A stretch of 64,000 bases of DNA from Adiantum capillus-veneris (Eukaryota > Streptophyta > Polypodiopsida > Polypodiales > Pteridaceae): positions 145,840,350-145,904,349 of the forward strand of contig CM043949.1 in NCBI GenBank assembly GCA_014529385.2, in the 5' to 3' direction. Below the pieces are notes generated by a model. It ran no database searches, was not told the DNA's origin, and saw only the letters and a program-made list of their open reading frames with translations. Position 1 is the stretch's first letter, and every line of letters starts with the position of its first letter. Shown here piece by piece: positions 20,946-33,057 of this stretch. The translations under genes and the position numbers were made by a program.

Positions 20946-22115
20946 TCATTCCTCTACCATGGAATTGTGAAAGCTTGCTGCATCTAGCTCTAGATAAGGC
21001 ACAATTTCATGAGTCATCTGCATCACATCTGCTACTCCATATATACAAGACATACATATTACTCTGTCAATGCACTCCTCTTCTTCCACCTCGTCTAATT
21101 GAGGTACTTCACAATCCGCAATGCTACTAGCAGAGCTATACTCACAAAGGAAGAGATTTTCAGTCACCCCCTCTAAATCAGCACTTTTGCAGCTAGGCAT
21201 ATCCATTTGGGTAGTACCACATGCATCAAACTCGCATAGGAAAGCATTGATAATGGCTTCTTCATCCTGGTATATGTCTTCAGTATAGGCATCCGGCTCT
21301 TCTAAACTTGGTAAAAGTTCCTGGATCTGCTCAAAAGTAGATTCTAGCACATCACTAATATAGCCGTCTTCCACCTGTTTTCCCTTCACATCCTCTGTCA
21401 AAACCATAGCATCCTCATCCTTGTATATACACTCATGTGCATCTTCAAACGAATCAAAAGGAGCGTCCAAATCATCTATCATAGCCGACGAGTTTGCATC
21501 ATCCTCTAAGTCGCTTTGAGCCATTTCAGGCACTTGGATAGCATCATGAGAGTCATTATCTTGAGATACGAAGGTTACAAGACCCAAACGTGCATAAATA
21601 GCTTGCACTATGTCTGCTTCATCAGCATACAATAAATTTTCATCTTGCAAAAGATATGCATCTATTACAGCTTCTAAATTGGCCTGTATGGATGTGTTGA
21701 CACTTGCATGGCTTACAGGAGACACCAACTCTAGCTGGTCAAATCCACTTCCACTCTGCTCCATCTCTTGGTCTTGATGTTCCAAGCATACCTGTGTTAT
21801 AGCTGTAGAAAACTCACCCCAATTGCTTGCATATACACTTGCATAGTCTTGAACTTCGTGCTTGAAATCATCACTCACAAGTTCAACATATGCTGCAATC
21901 ATCCGAGCTTCTGGAATTGCTTGAAGCCTCATCTCTGTCACATAGCACTCAAGATATCCTTCTGGATCATAGCCTTCGAATATATTAAGCTCATTATATA
22001 CCAATTGCATAGTGCTTTCAATCGCTTTTTGAATCCGGTCTTCTTCTTCAAACCATTTGCATCTGTCTCCAAGCTCTTTCATTTCAGCATATAGCTGCTC
22101 CACTTTACTAACCAT
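20946..22115 (-). CDS. Gag-like acidic protein of element E, proximal half
   Basis: This is a 389-codon frame starting with ATG shortly after the primer site. Residues 1-40 look coiled-coil-like (KVEQLYAEMKELGDRCKWFE). Residues of about 47-118 (FEGYDPEGYLECYVTEMR to WGEFSTAITQVCLEHQD) match the general pattern of plant gypsy-type Gag: an F-G-x-D-P-E-x-Y-L start and a W-x-x-F before a hydrophobic helix. The rest is very acidic, with repeated Tyr-x-Asp-Glu segments (IYKDEDAM, IYQDEEAI, LYADEADI). There is no zinc knuckle. I infer a Gag-derived particle protein with an unusual acidic extension. The frame stops at 20946; reading on in the same frame resumes with an ATG, so one stop plus a frameshift may separate it from the 19822-20871 frame. 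Confidence 0.65.
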   Translation of the reverse strand: MVSKVEQLYAEMKELGDRCKWFEEEDRIQKAIESTMQLVYNELNIFEGYDPEGYLECYVTEMRLQAIPEARMIAAYVELVSDDFKHEVQDYASVYASNWGEFSTAITQVCLEHQDQEMEQSGSGFDQLELVSPVSHASVNTSIQANLEAVIDAYLLQDENLLYADEADIVQAIYARLGLVTFVSQDNDSHDAIQVPEMAQSDLEDDANSSAMIDDLDAPFDSFEDAHECIYKDEDAMVLTEDVKGKQVEDGYISDVLESTFEQIQELLPSLEEPDAYTEDIYQDEEAIINAFLCEFDACGTTQMDMPSCKSADLEGVTENLFLCEYSSASSIADCEVPQLDEVEEEECIDRVICMSCIYGVADVMQMTHEIVPYLELDAASFHNSMVEE

Positions 22116-22139
22116 CTTTATGTACTCTCACCCCGGCTT

Positions 22140-22161
22140 GTTCGCGTCGGGTTCACCACCA
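22140..22161 (-). promoter_or_regulatory. putative primer binding site of element E
   Basis: Three bases inside the right LTR the minus strand reads TGGTGGTGAACCCGACGCG. It begins with TGG (complement of tRNA CCA) as a primer site must, but it is not the initiator-Met type used by the other elements here. I cannot name the tRNA with certainty. Confidence 0.65.
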
Positions 22162-22164
22162 ATA

Positions 22165-24174
22165 TGTCGAGAAATTAGCGGTCTTGCCGGGAAAGCACCG
22201 GGCTAATGGCTGTGAGGGTTTGTGAGAGAACCCAACAAAAACTATATGAAGGAATTAAACCATAGATGCCATGAAGACTAGGGTTTGGAAAGAAGTGCTA
22301 TCAAAGAAGACCCACTCTTTCTCTCTTGCACTCACACACACAAAGAAAGAACACAAAAGAGAATGTCAAAACAACACAAAGATGAAAACATCAAGGCTAT
22401 GGTCATATCGTATCATGGGTAGTATGAAAGGGTTAATAAATGAGTTAATGGCATTCAATCTTGGCTGACCAAATAGGCTACGAATTGTTCTTTGGAATTA
22501 TAGCTTTGTGCTTACGGTAGTATATATATTTTTTCTAGTGATTGGGATTAATTGTGTGTACAAATCCTCTTGGTTCATAGCAAGATAACTACGCTTACAT
22601 CAAAAGAAAAATTATAGTCTATGACAGGTAGTATGATGGGATCCGGTGATAGAAGTATTTCATTGAGACTTTCTGGGCCAAAGAGAAACACTATATGTTG
22701 TTGAAAGTGTATTTTACGTCTAATCCATACGTTAATTCTAATAGATTGTACAGAGTGAAAGCGATAGAAATTATCATCATGTGGGTTATTCATCTAGGAT
22801 AGTATGTGAGAAATGTAGATATGAGAGAAGTGAAGAGATGAGAAGTTTCCCTCCCAAGACCTATTCGTGCCATAGGCAATAAGTATAGTGCAGGGAGAGA
22901 TGTACCTGTAGCAAAGAGAACCTAAAACTTGTAAAGAGGATGAATTACTAAGAGTGAGAGAGATAGATTTGGTTAAGGAGATAATATTAGATATATATAT
23001 ATATATGTTGGATTAGAGATGAAAAAGAAAACAACAAGAAATCAAGAAAACATCAATGTAAAACACATCTTACTTGACAAACCCTTTGGCACCATTATTG
23101 ATGGAGATAGAAGAAGAGGAGAGAACTCCACTTTGATTGATACGCCAAGTGCAAGACCTTCTTTGATTAGAGTTTATCTTCCAAGGATAGCGTACAAGAA
23201 TGGCTAGTCTTCCTCTAGGAGAAAGTGAAGCCTTGGGCTTATGTTAATGGCTAAGTACAATTAGGCATTACTACTCACTCCCTCAAGAATTCCTCTCATC
23301 AATGGCTTGAATGCTTCAGTTCTTTTCAAGGAAGAAAAGGTCCCCTTTTATAGGTGAAGGGAACCCCCAAGGGTTTACACAAGAAGAGAGGATCCAGTGT
23401 GAACAGAAATTGGAAAAGTTGGAAATGAGTTGTCCCTGCATGATGTGGGCAGACTGGGGTCCAGTGTTTTGATCATATCTCCTCAACCGTGGCTTCAAAT
23501 AAAAAAGTAAAAATATGGGCAAAAACTTCAGCTCATTAGCTACGATTGTCATTTTAAAGTCATTGTCCAATTCGGATTGGAACCTTGTGTAAAAAAATTA
23601 TCAAAATAGGATCCATTTCTGGGAGCAAAAGTCTTCCCGTGGTCCCCTTAGCCTAGACTTTCATTTAATTCCAAAGGACACCTCATGCCATATGAAAGCA
23701 TGACATTGCTCCTTGACAAAGTTTTGTAATCATGCTTGCAATAATGCATTAAAATAAGTGTATCTTTGAAATCATGCCACCTAGTGTCCCACTAGGATTT
23801 GATTCCCTCCTAGTAGCTATTTAAAAGAAATATAAGAAAAGTATAAAAAATACATAGAATATATATATTGGAGTTTACCCTAGATATAGGATCTAGCTAG
23901 GGTGTGAGCTAATAATGAGATAGTAGAAATAAAGAATCAATGCTTTTTGGCCCAAGTTAAAGAGGCGGAGCTATTGACGCTTTTCCCATAGTATTTTTTT
24001 ATGGTAAAGTAAGAATAGGTTACCCTTGAGATAAATAATAGGATGAGATAGAAGGCTTAATATTATACTTAAATATTTATATGTACATTATAGGAAAGAT
24101 AATTATGTATCTAAAAAATTACAAGATAGATCTTGTAGCATGCGTTCCCACTATGTACGTGTCAAAGCACGACA
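22165..24174 (-). repeat. 5' LTR of element E
   Basis: The right LTR starts TGTCGAGAAATT and ends CAAAGCACGACA, with a minus-strand TATA box at 23346-23352. It would drive minus-strand transcription through the Gag-like frames. Scattered substitutions and small indels separate it from the left LTR. Confidence 0.9.
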
Positions 24175-24653
24175 CCGTACACTGACTGAAGATTCAAAAA
24201 CGCCAGATAAGTACGAAGCACAGATATTTTGGCGCCTTCATAGATTGTTTGACGTGCCAACTTCCTCAACATGTCTTCAGGAGATAGGCGCACGGCTTCT
24301 GGTGCTGCTTCGTTAGCGTTCTCCTCGCTTGTCTGGAAGAAGGCAGCCAACATCTCCTCCATGCCGTCGTCTTCTGTCTGTAAGCCCTTTTCTGCTTCCA
24401 TCCTTGGCTCTATATTGGTCGGACCTTCACGCATAATCCTTTTTCTCTCTCTCTCAGATGCAGGTTCTATGTCGGAAAAATCAATGCCCATTCCGTAGGA
24501 GTCGTATCGTAGATTTTGTACGGTTTCTCTAGAAAACTCTCCATACTTGTGCACATGCTCATTACATATCCTACGCTTGCACAGGATTTGATACTTGTAG
24601 AGCATGCATGAGCATGCAATCTTTTCCTCCATGTTAGTTGATGATGTTGCCAT
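24175..24653 (-). pseudogene. TNP2-type transposase, N-terminal part
   Basis: The frame begins MATSSTNMEEKIACSC. A cysteine/histidine region (IACSC...CKRRICNEHVHKYGEF) resembles the transposase-associated domain of CACTA elements. After an acidic linker, LSPEDMLRKL and IYEGAKISVLRTYLAFLNLQSVYG match the start of the TNP2 region (P-L-Y-x-G-C-x-K-x-S-x-L ... L-x-L-K). The gene is cut at the codon for Gly by element E. The continuation is at 17795 and leftward. Transposase function is lost. Confidence 0.72.
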
Positions 24654-24944
24654 CTACAATGATCATGAATGTCGTTTTAATATATATACTCCTCACAATG
24701 TAAACTACCTCGCATTCTCTAGTCTTGCCCAATCTCCCTACACCTCGGTCCAGAGGTGTACGGAGAATTGGACCACCCGGTCAAAATCTCGTCTTTATTG
24801 GTCAAATTCTATATGGGTAGACAGAGAGATAGAGAGAGTTTCTGTCCTTTTCACACAATTGGTCAGCCAACCTAACTCTTTCTCTCTCTCTTTCTCTATC
24901 TACTATCTATCTCTCTCTCTCTACCTCTGTAGCTATCTCTAGTT

Positions 24945-25612
<668 letters not shown>

Positions 25613-26030
25613 ACTGATCGAACGAGCGACTGAGCTAGGGAGATCCAGACGCCCACGACTGCGGAGAACTACACAACATCGACAGAGGCTGCATCAGAGG
25701 ATCTAGGTCACTTTGGCTCGACATACACAATGCCCAGTCAGACTACTGACCATGGAGGAGATTGATGAGATCCGCCAGCGAGACAGATGCTGGATCTCAT
25801 ATGATCTCCCTATCCCAGCTAGCTGTTTTAGCTGCTTAGTCCACTCCCAGTAGTTTAGGATTCCATAATATTTTATTTTGTCATTTTGTCATCTTGTTAC
25901 TCTAACTTTGTATCAGATCCACCACATTGTAACTTTCTGGTCTCATAGGTCACTTTGGCCTTTTGAAGACGTTAATATAACATTTCATTTCATTTCTCTT
26001 TCTTTAATTTTAATTTCCTACGCATGTACA
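25613..26030. other. unique-looking CACTA interior, possible gene end
   Basis: Between two microsatellite blocks lies non-repetitive sequence of higher GC (25613-25800) followed by AT-rich sequence that looks like a 3' untranslated region (GTAACTTTCTGGTCTCATAGG, then TTAATATAACATTTC). The plus strand reads MEEIDEIRQRDRCWISYDLP before stops. It could be a captured host exon, but the product is not recognisable. Confidence 0.3.
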
Positions 26031-26040
26031 TTAATTCTCT

Positions 26041-26334
<294 letters not shown>

Positions 26335-26439
26335 GGAGAGTTTCTGCGCAGCAGGTTTCGGCCAAGATCTGAGCGCGCGTGTCGCAGGCAAAAATGGCCC
26401 CTGCGCGTGGGTTTCCCTTTTTTTCCCCCCAATTTTTTT

Positions 26440-26621
26440 GCGTCGAAATGTGCATCGATCTACTGGTGGTAATTTCCGTCAATATACGCGTGGAAAAGTA
26501 TGCCTTGCCATGCGTATTTCCATGCGCATATATCGACGGGATGAAAGTACATCGATATCCGCGTGGAAAGGTACGGCCGTCGATATATACTACGTCGATA
26601 TCTTGATGTTACGTTGTAGTG
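26440..26621. promoter_or_regulatory. CACTA right end with subterminal repeats
   Basis: Variants of TCGATATCCGCGTGGAAAGG and TCAATATACGCGTGGAAAA recur up to the ACGTTGTAGTG terminus and mirror the left end. The arrangement is typical of En/Spm-type ends. Confidence 0.7.
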
Positions 26622-27482
26622 GACTCAGCCTTGTACTTGGATGGCCAGGAGGCCAACCTTCACAGGTGTGAGCAGGCTCTTGAGACCTTCTGTTGTGCAT
26701 CTGACGCACTTATCAACTGGAGAAAGATAGTGGCTTTTTCGGTTGGTAGTGCTCTTGTACCCGATTGGATGCCAGGTGAGGGTTTCAGGTGGATTCCCCC
26801 AGGGACTCCAGTTCGGTACTTGGGCTGTCAGGTTGGTTTGGACTTGTGTCACGAGCAGCAGATTGCTCCCCTCCTCCTGTCTATCAGGAGGAAGTTTCTA
26901 CATTGGAGCTCCGCACAACTTTCTTTGGCTAGCAGAGTTGTAGTGGCCAACCAGGTGTTGTTGGCTACTATGTGGTACATCACTTCTTGCTGAATCTTCT
27001 CGAGTTCTTGTACCAGCTAGGTAGAGCGGCTGATCACGAATTTCCTTTGGTCAGGGCAAGACACACTCATAGCCCGGGCCAAAGTGGCTTGGCAGGTCAT
27101 CACTCTTCCTTATTCACAGGGAGGGCTAGGGATCATAGACCCAGCACATCAGAGTAGAGCCCTTCTGGGGAAGTTCATCGTCCGAGGTCTTCTTCCAGGT
27201 GAGGAGCCCTGGAGGGACTTCTTGTTACAACGGCTTCGTGCTAGGGTGTCTCAGGCAGGAGGCCCCTGGCAACCTTCGACCAAATGGATCTTCACAAAGA
27301 TGTGGACAGTTGGTTTGAGCAGGAGACTGGAGGATCACTTCGATGTGGGGTTGCTTCGACCTTGGGAGCACCTGGGGCGAGGCCTGGAGCAGCGTCAGCC
27401 TACTTGCACGGAGGAGCACCTGTGAACAGCCCCTTGTTTGGAACTCCATGGTTTGCACTCAGAGAGGTCACTTAGTTGGTAG
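26622..27482 (+). pseudogene. LINE ORF2, RT C-terminal part and thumb
   Basis: This continues the LINE after the CACTA element. The active-site motif resumes as DSALYLDGQEANL (equivalent of the ADDTxLYL box), followed by ALETFCCASDALINW, VRYLGCQVG, RRKFLHWSSAQLSLASRVVVANQVLL and, in another frame, QGGLGIIDPAHQSRALLGKFI and PWRDFLLQRL, all standard for the distal part of plant LINE ORF2. Frame changes and stops are frequent. The segment ends at GGTAG (27478-27482), the target site of LTR element D; the LINE resumes at 33533-33537. Confidence 0.88.
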
Positions 27483-27957
27483 TGCTATAGCCGGAGGCGT
27501 GGAGCTCCCTGCAAAACATCTAAAATAGAATACTACAAACCATAAACACACTAATCGACATACGTGGCAACCACATGGACGCATAATCACGAACAGAGAG
27601 AGACAAAGAGTGAGAGAGAGTAATACGGCTCGTGTAGGCGCACCTCCTAGAGCGGAGTGCTACGCCTGGCACGACGAGAGAGGAAAGAAGAGAGGAGAGA
27701 AGAATGAGACGGACACTGGGTGCAATCTCCCCCCGTGCAAGAGTCACCATTTTCCTCTTGCACGTATTTCATTTATAGATTTCTTCAATGGTCAATGTGA
27801 GTACAAATTAGCCGGCCGGTCATAAATGGCCAAAGCTCATAAAGAGCACTTGAATAATAAAATGTACAATATATATTTTCATTCGCATAGGCCTAGCTCG
27901 GTCTAGTCTTTTCCACCTGTCAACTGCAATAAATCATAAAATATCATTTCTATAACA
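27483..27957 (-). repeat. 3' LTR of element D
   Basis: 475 bp, with a minus-strand TATA box (TATAAAT, 27771-27777). It is paired with 33058-33532. Confidence 0.92.
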
Positions 27958-28426
27958 TACCTCTCCGTTGGAAAGCAATTGTCCTCAGTTGCGAAGATAA
28001 AAATCTGCAAACAATACTTGTCAAAAACAGTGATTAGTATGTTGTGTCAAAAACATCACATAATAAAAGAAAACTTTATGAAACTAAACAATCATTAGCT
28101 TATGCCTGCCGTCATCCACATACTACCTATTCTAGTGTCCCATACCACTAGAATAAGCAGTATATGTCATACCCTGATGAATCAGGATATCATTGGTCAC
28201 ACTCATCTTTCAATAATCAATTCTCATCAATCTCAAGTCCAATTCCACAAGTACTGTCGCGACAGAAAATCATCATATATCCATTCCAAATCCAAATTCA
28301 AACATCTACCAATATGTACCCATTTCAAATCCAAATCCAAATATCCATCATTTTGTATACCCGGGTAACAAAATCATACCAATTATAGTGCTGGCCAGCC
28401 ACTGTAGCATGATTTTGTGATCGGTG

Positions 28427-28693
28427 GTGCCTCAACCGGCGAATCTACACCAATAAGACGTGCTGCCTAGATCGGCGAATCTACACTAATGTTGCCTATA
28501 TCGACGGATCTGCATTTACCATTGTGAATTTGCAAGTTGTCAGTGTGCTGCCTAAATCAGCAGATCTGCACAGATAACTGGTGTTGCCTAAATCGGCGAA
28601 TCTACACCAAGGTGAGCATTTACACACTGCCTAACTCGACGGATCTGCACCAGGATGAGTATCTACACACTGCCTAAATCGGCGAATCTGTGT
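28427..28693 (-). repeat. seven-copy TGCCTAAATCGGCGAATCT motif array
   Basis: Variants of TGCCTAAATCGGCGAATCT start near 28427, 28463, 28493, 28549, 28585, 28628 and 28671, spaced 30-56 bases apart with mostly unrelated spacers. The core is well kept while the spacers are not, unlike a simple tandem repeat. It lies near the 3' end of element D in its own orientation. Confidence 0.8.
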
Positions 28694-28699
28694 ACATGT

Positions 28700-29998
28700 G
28701 ACCAATGGACTAGAACAGGCATAAAAACATAAAACATGTACTACCTCGTTCACACCACATTGGAGTAAGGTTGAGTAACAAAGTACTGTCAAATTATTAT
28801 GCATTGGCGGACGCACCTCCGTTCATGGAAGTAGATGCATAGCGCAATGTGAAATGATCGCAATAGCAATTTCATTTAGTACAAGTATTGACACAATGTT
28901 ATCTAGAATGCAGGTAAGTAAAAAGAGCCATACTATCTGTTAAAAAATAGAGGGTAATCAAGTTGATAAGTAAGGCATGTGCGTTGTATTTTTGTAACCG
29001 TGTTGTTGTATGTGGAATGGTATATGTGTAGGACTTTGAAAATCATAGAATTTTGAGAGAGTCCTATTAGTGTATGATTGCTTCTGTTTACAAGAAGATT
29101 TTTCAAAACCAAAAATTAAAATTGCGGAGAGAACTCACCTGTGTGCTTTCTGTAAACCATAAGACTCTGGATGATGTACTGCATCTGAAAATATGTATTA
29201 GTTTGTGCGTGGGGAGAGAGCTGCAAGTAGGAGACAACTGTAACTAGCAAACTGACACCAAAGTATAGTTAACAAATTCAAAATGTGTTAATTTACTATG
29301 AATAATTGGCCATAAAATAAAAGCATATAATTCCGCCTTATTAGTTTATAGACTGGATAGTGAGAGGATGACAACTAAGTAGGAAAAAAAAACTCTATAG
29401 TCTTAATTTTAATAGCTTAGATCCACTAGAGTCACAAACATACATAAAATATAGGAACCATTTTTTATTTTATTGTATAATGCAATTTAACAGACAAAAT
29501 TACACTGATGACTTACAATCATTTATTATGATTAGCCTTAGATCGATTAGAAAGTTAGACGGAAGTAATAAATTGTTGATTTATTTTATTTTATTTTATT
29601 GAATAAATGAAGAAGTCCTCTTGATATTGTAAACTGTGCTAAAGGGCATGGACTAGTGTAAAGTCATGATACCACAAGCATACATCTTGTATATCATGTA
29701 AAAGGCAGGCTACAAATAGGAGATTGATCGAACAAATTAAAAAAAGACACATACATAAACTTCTCATTTAAACTTGTAGTAGGTACAAATTACTTAAGCT
29801 TGAATAGTAGAAGAAGGATCCGTCAAGTAGGGATGCTCGTGTGCGCATTAACGAGACACTCTCAATAGGGGTGTGTGTGTGTGTGGGTGTGTGTCGAGCA
29901 TTCAAATTGATAAGTGAGCGTGGGTGTGGGTGCCAAAAAGTCATCGACTTGCAAGGATGTGGATAATTGAACATAAAGGTAGGGCGTGCAGTTCAGTT

Positions 29999-30000
<2 letters not shown>
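28700..30000. other. AT-rich interior of element D, no gene seen
   Basis: There are no convincing open frames and no retroviral motifs on either strand. A short (TG)n run lies at 29870-29894 and a G tract of about 31 bases begins at 30001. Confidence 0.6.
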
Positions 30001-30031
<31 letters not shown>

Positions 30032-30032
<1 letters not shown>

Positions 30033-30684
30033 AGAGAGAGAGAGAGAGAGAGAGAGAAAATGAAATAAAATGTTATATTAATCATCTACAAAATGCCAAA
30101 ATTACGTATAAAAGCAAACTAATACAATCCTTGTGTATCTATTCAATGTCTGGGTATAAATAAAAGAAAATGAACTATAATAAAAGACTGAAAGATTAAA
30201 ATTAAAGCCTGAAAGTGTCGTATTAAAATTATCATGATTAGCGGCAGTGTACATGGATGCCTGGCATCGGACGTTGTCTGAGAAAGTATTGCATTAATTG
30301 ATCATCGAAGAATTTTGTTGATGTCCGCTTCTGTAAGTAGTCTCAAGCAGGGGGCACGGTGGTGGAGGTGTCAGATGCAGTAGACGAGGGGGGAAGAGCG
30401 AGAAATGAAATGAAATAAAATGTTACATTAAATGCCTACAATAGCCAAATTTACATTTGAGTCAAAACTAATACAATCAGTGTGACTAAAATAAAATGAA
30501 GTAAAGTGAAAGAGTAAAACTAAAAGTTTGAAATCATCGTAGGAAGTGCAGCAGCATCCTGAATGCCCTAGGATGCCCAGCATCGGGTGTCCGTTGCAGA
30601 GCTTCGTCATTGCCCGCCATTGTAAGTAGTCGTACTGGGGAAGAGGGAAGAGAGAAAGGGAGAGTGGCCGGGAGTTTGTTGTAG

Positions 30685-30728
<44 letters not shown>

Positions 30729-32117
30729 GAACTTATATTAACAATTTTCAAAAGGTCAAAATTGCACATCAAGCCAAACGGATACCATCGGTGTGATTTT
30801 GATCCAATGCCTAGGAGCAAAAAAATAAAATAAAAAATGAAGTAAAGTGAGAATCAAAATGAAAATGAACTTTTTTTTTTTTCATCAGCGTCGTCGACGT
30901 CGGGTGTTTGTCAAAGCAGCGAGCTCTGCAGAGCTTGGTCAGTGTCCGCTTCTGTACGCCATGGTACTCGAGGAGTCGGGGAGAGGGATACAGAGAGAGA
31001 TTTTGATGCATCCACTGAGGCTGTTCTCGATAGAGAGTTGGCTCATCATGGAGACGCCCTCAGCTGTCGACGATGGAGAGAGAGAGGGAGATCCTTGGAG
31101 TCATCGAACTGGGAGAAAGAGAGAGACAAAGAGAGCGCTCACTTGACCTGTTCTGCAACATTCTCTGTCTTCTTCATCAAAACATGCCTCTGTCCCTCTC
31201 GCGCTCGTTGGAGCAAAGGCCTCGGGTGCAAGCACGGGGAATGAAGTGTCGGTGCCAAAGAGGCTCATCCCTGTGCTGCAAAGAAGGGCAAGATGTTTTG
31301 TGCATGGCTAGGTTCATGGTATCGGCTGTGTAGCTTCCAGTTGACGAGAGAGACTAAAGGCGGGTCGTCATAGCACACGAAAGAGAGAGAGAGAGAGAGT
31401 GTTCCCCGAGTTCCAAGTCTTTCTAGCTCGCCTTTTCTGCTTGTGCTCCCTCCTATCAAGCAGCCATGCTTCTTACTCCCCGTCTACAAGCATTCACATC
31501 CATACATCGAATGCTGCTGATTATGACAAGGCCTGAATGGCAGCACCTCAAAGTATTGCAATAATCGCTTGTGAAGCGTCTACGGTGACACAGAAGAAGA
31601 TCGAAAACTCGATGAGGACGGCTATCAGAACCTGCAAAAAGTGAGAGAAAGAGACGGAGAGAGAGAGAAAGTGTCGCAACTCCTGCATGGGGGTGGTTGC
31701 GATTTGTGTGGTTGGGGGACGCCATGCAGACCACGAATAATAAGTGGGCGAGATTGAAGGCTAGCTTCATGTGAAGAGGAGAGAGAGAGATTTTTGAGTG
31801 GTGTGCAGGCCTTTTGGATGAACGAGATTGGAGAGAAAGACGGCTGCAAGGTGGTTGCTATTCGAGGAGAGAGGGAGAGTTGTAGTCGAGCTGGAAAAAA
31901 AATGATCGTCGACCAGTTATGTGTGTGTGGGTTGGCAGACCATAGCCGCAAGGGAGTGGGCAAAAAGAAAAGAGAGAGTTGCAGTTGAAGGAGTTGCATG
32001 CACTCTATGGGTGTGTGTGTGTGCACCTCTACTTCATTTACGAGTCGCAGAGAGAGAAATAAAGATAGAGAGAGAGCAAGTTCATCAACGTCTGCATGTG
32101 TGGTTGGTCGAGAGGCC

Positions 32118-32155
<38 letters not shown>

Positions 32156-32160
32156 ATTAG
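30032..32160 (-). repeat. diverged repeats headed by (AG)n tracts in element D
   Basis: At least three units of about 300-350 bp (about 30032-30370, 30395-30690 and 30690-31000) share an (AG)n head, an AAATGAAATAAAATGTTA-type stretch, AATACAATC and a GC-richer end with TGTCCGCTTCTGTAAGTAG or close variants. Shorter related (AG)n-headed pieces continue to about 32150. In element D's orientation this is the 5' half of the interior. Open frames through it are not credible genes. Confidence 0.6.
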
Positions 32161-33044
32161 TACTGCGGCGGCCGCTTTTGCATGGTCAAAGGGCAGGTGG
32201 GTGGATTTGTGACTCCTTCTGCATAGGTTGGAATGGCGGTGGCTGGATGCAACATAATTGCGAGTAGGTTTTGTCGCCATTGTAGCTCGCCATGTTGGAT
32301 GATGCTGGAATTGCTGCTGGCGACAATGTCATTGTCGGCTAGCAGTTTGCCAATTTTGTCCATGCATGGGTGTTGCACCCGCAAGGATCTGGTCTTTGCG
32401 AAAGTTTTGATGTGATAGATGATTTTCAGGTCAAGGCATCATTGCCCAGAAATACCTTTACCCTTCCACCCTTTCACTTAGCACCCATGCCTCTCTTGTA
32501 GATTTGACATTGGTTTCGCAATGTTAAAGTGCCACGAATGGGTGACCACTAACCGAATCCGATTCATTGAATCCCTTTGGGTGTATGGGAGGACATGCAA
32601 GCTACATGTTGGATGAAAAAGTTCCCTATCAATTCTGTGGCATTGTTTATCCTTTATAAAAAAAATCTTGAATAGTAGGTTTACTGTTTTGGCCCAAGTC
32701 TCTTGAGATTCATTTCGACGGAATTACAATTTTCTCTACATTTTTTTTTCTACATATATACTCAATCTAATTAAGTCATTTTCTTAATTAAACACGAGTG
32801 CTCTTATTAACTATAATCGGATCCTAATTTACTAGTCTCCATAAGATCTAGTTAACCTGACAATTAAGGTAGTTTTTATATATATATATATGTATATATA
32901 TATAACTATGATTAATTACATTCAATTAGACCAACAACCTCATGATCAAGAGAATTTTTGAAATTAATAAACTTAGCTCTATGGTATGATTGTGATGATT
33001 CTCTTCGTGGGCGTGACGATCATACCACCAAGAGCGTTTCGCAG
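32157..33044. other. 5' leader of element D, possible captured fragment
   Basis: The minus-strand frame 32384-32157 (MRVQHPCMDKIGKLLADNDI) is more complex than its surroundings and lacks any retroelement motif. It might be a captured host piece, but nothing confirms coding. The rest (32430-33044) is AT-rich with a (TA)n run at 32878-32904. Confidence 0.3.
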
Positions 33045-33056
33045 GCTCTGATACCA
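33045..33056 (-). promoter_or_regulatory. primer binding site of element D
   Basis: The minus strand reads TGGTATCAGAGC (initiator Met tRNA type), one base from the 5' LTR at 33058-33532. Confidence 0.92.
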
Positions 33057-33057
33057 C

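Larger units (their letters stand above)
17797..24174 (-). mobile_element. LTR element E: 2-kb LTRs, acidic Gag-like ORFs, no pol
   Basis: Two direct repeats of 2,015 bp (17797-19811) and 2,010 bp (22165-24174) begin TGTCGAGAAAT and end CGATA/CGACA, so the ends are TGTCG/CGACA. CCGT flanks the element (17793-17796 and 24175-24178). The orientation is minus: a primer-site-like TGGTGGTGAACCCGAC lies 3 bases inside the right LTR and a polypurine tract AGAGGGGGTGGA borders the left LTR. The 2.35-kb interior is filled by two acidic frames with a Gag-like start; protease, RT, RNase H and integrase are absent. It is therefore non-autonomous. By eye the LTRs match at roughly 96-97%. It interrupts the CACTA transposase gene. 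Confidence 0.9.

Noticed and set aside
17797-24174. Tandem gene duplication or two host genes between direct repeats
   Set aside because: The repeats have TGTCG/CGACA ends, primer site, polypurine tract and a target duplication that restores the host transposase order, so they are LTRs.
28427-28693. CRISPR array, because of a repeated 19-bp motif with spacers
   Set aside because: The repeats are degenerate, spacing varies from 30 to 56 bases, there are no cas genes, and the setting is a plant retrotransposon.
31625-32026. 133-codon minus-strand frame rich in Ser, His and Leu
   Set aside because: Composed of purine/pyrimidine repeat units of element D; no domain or codon signal.
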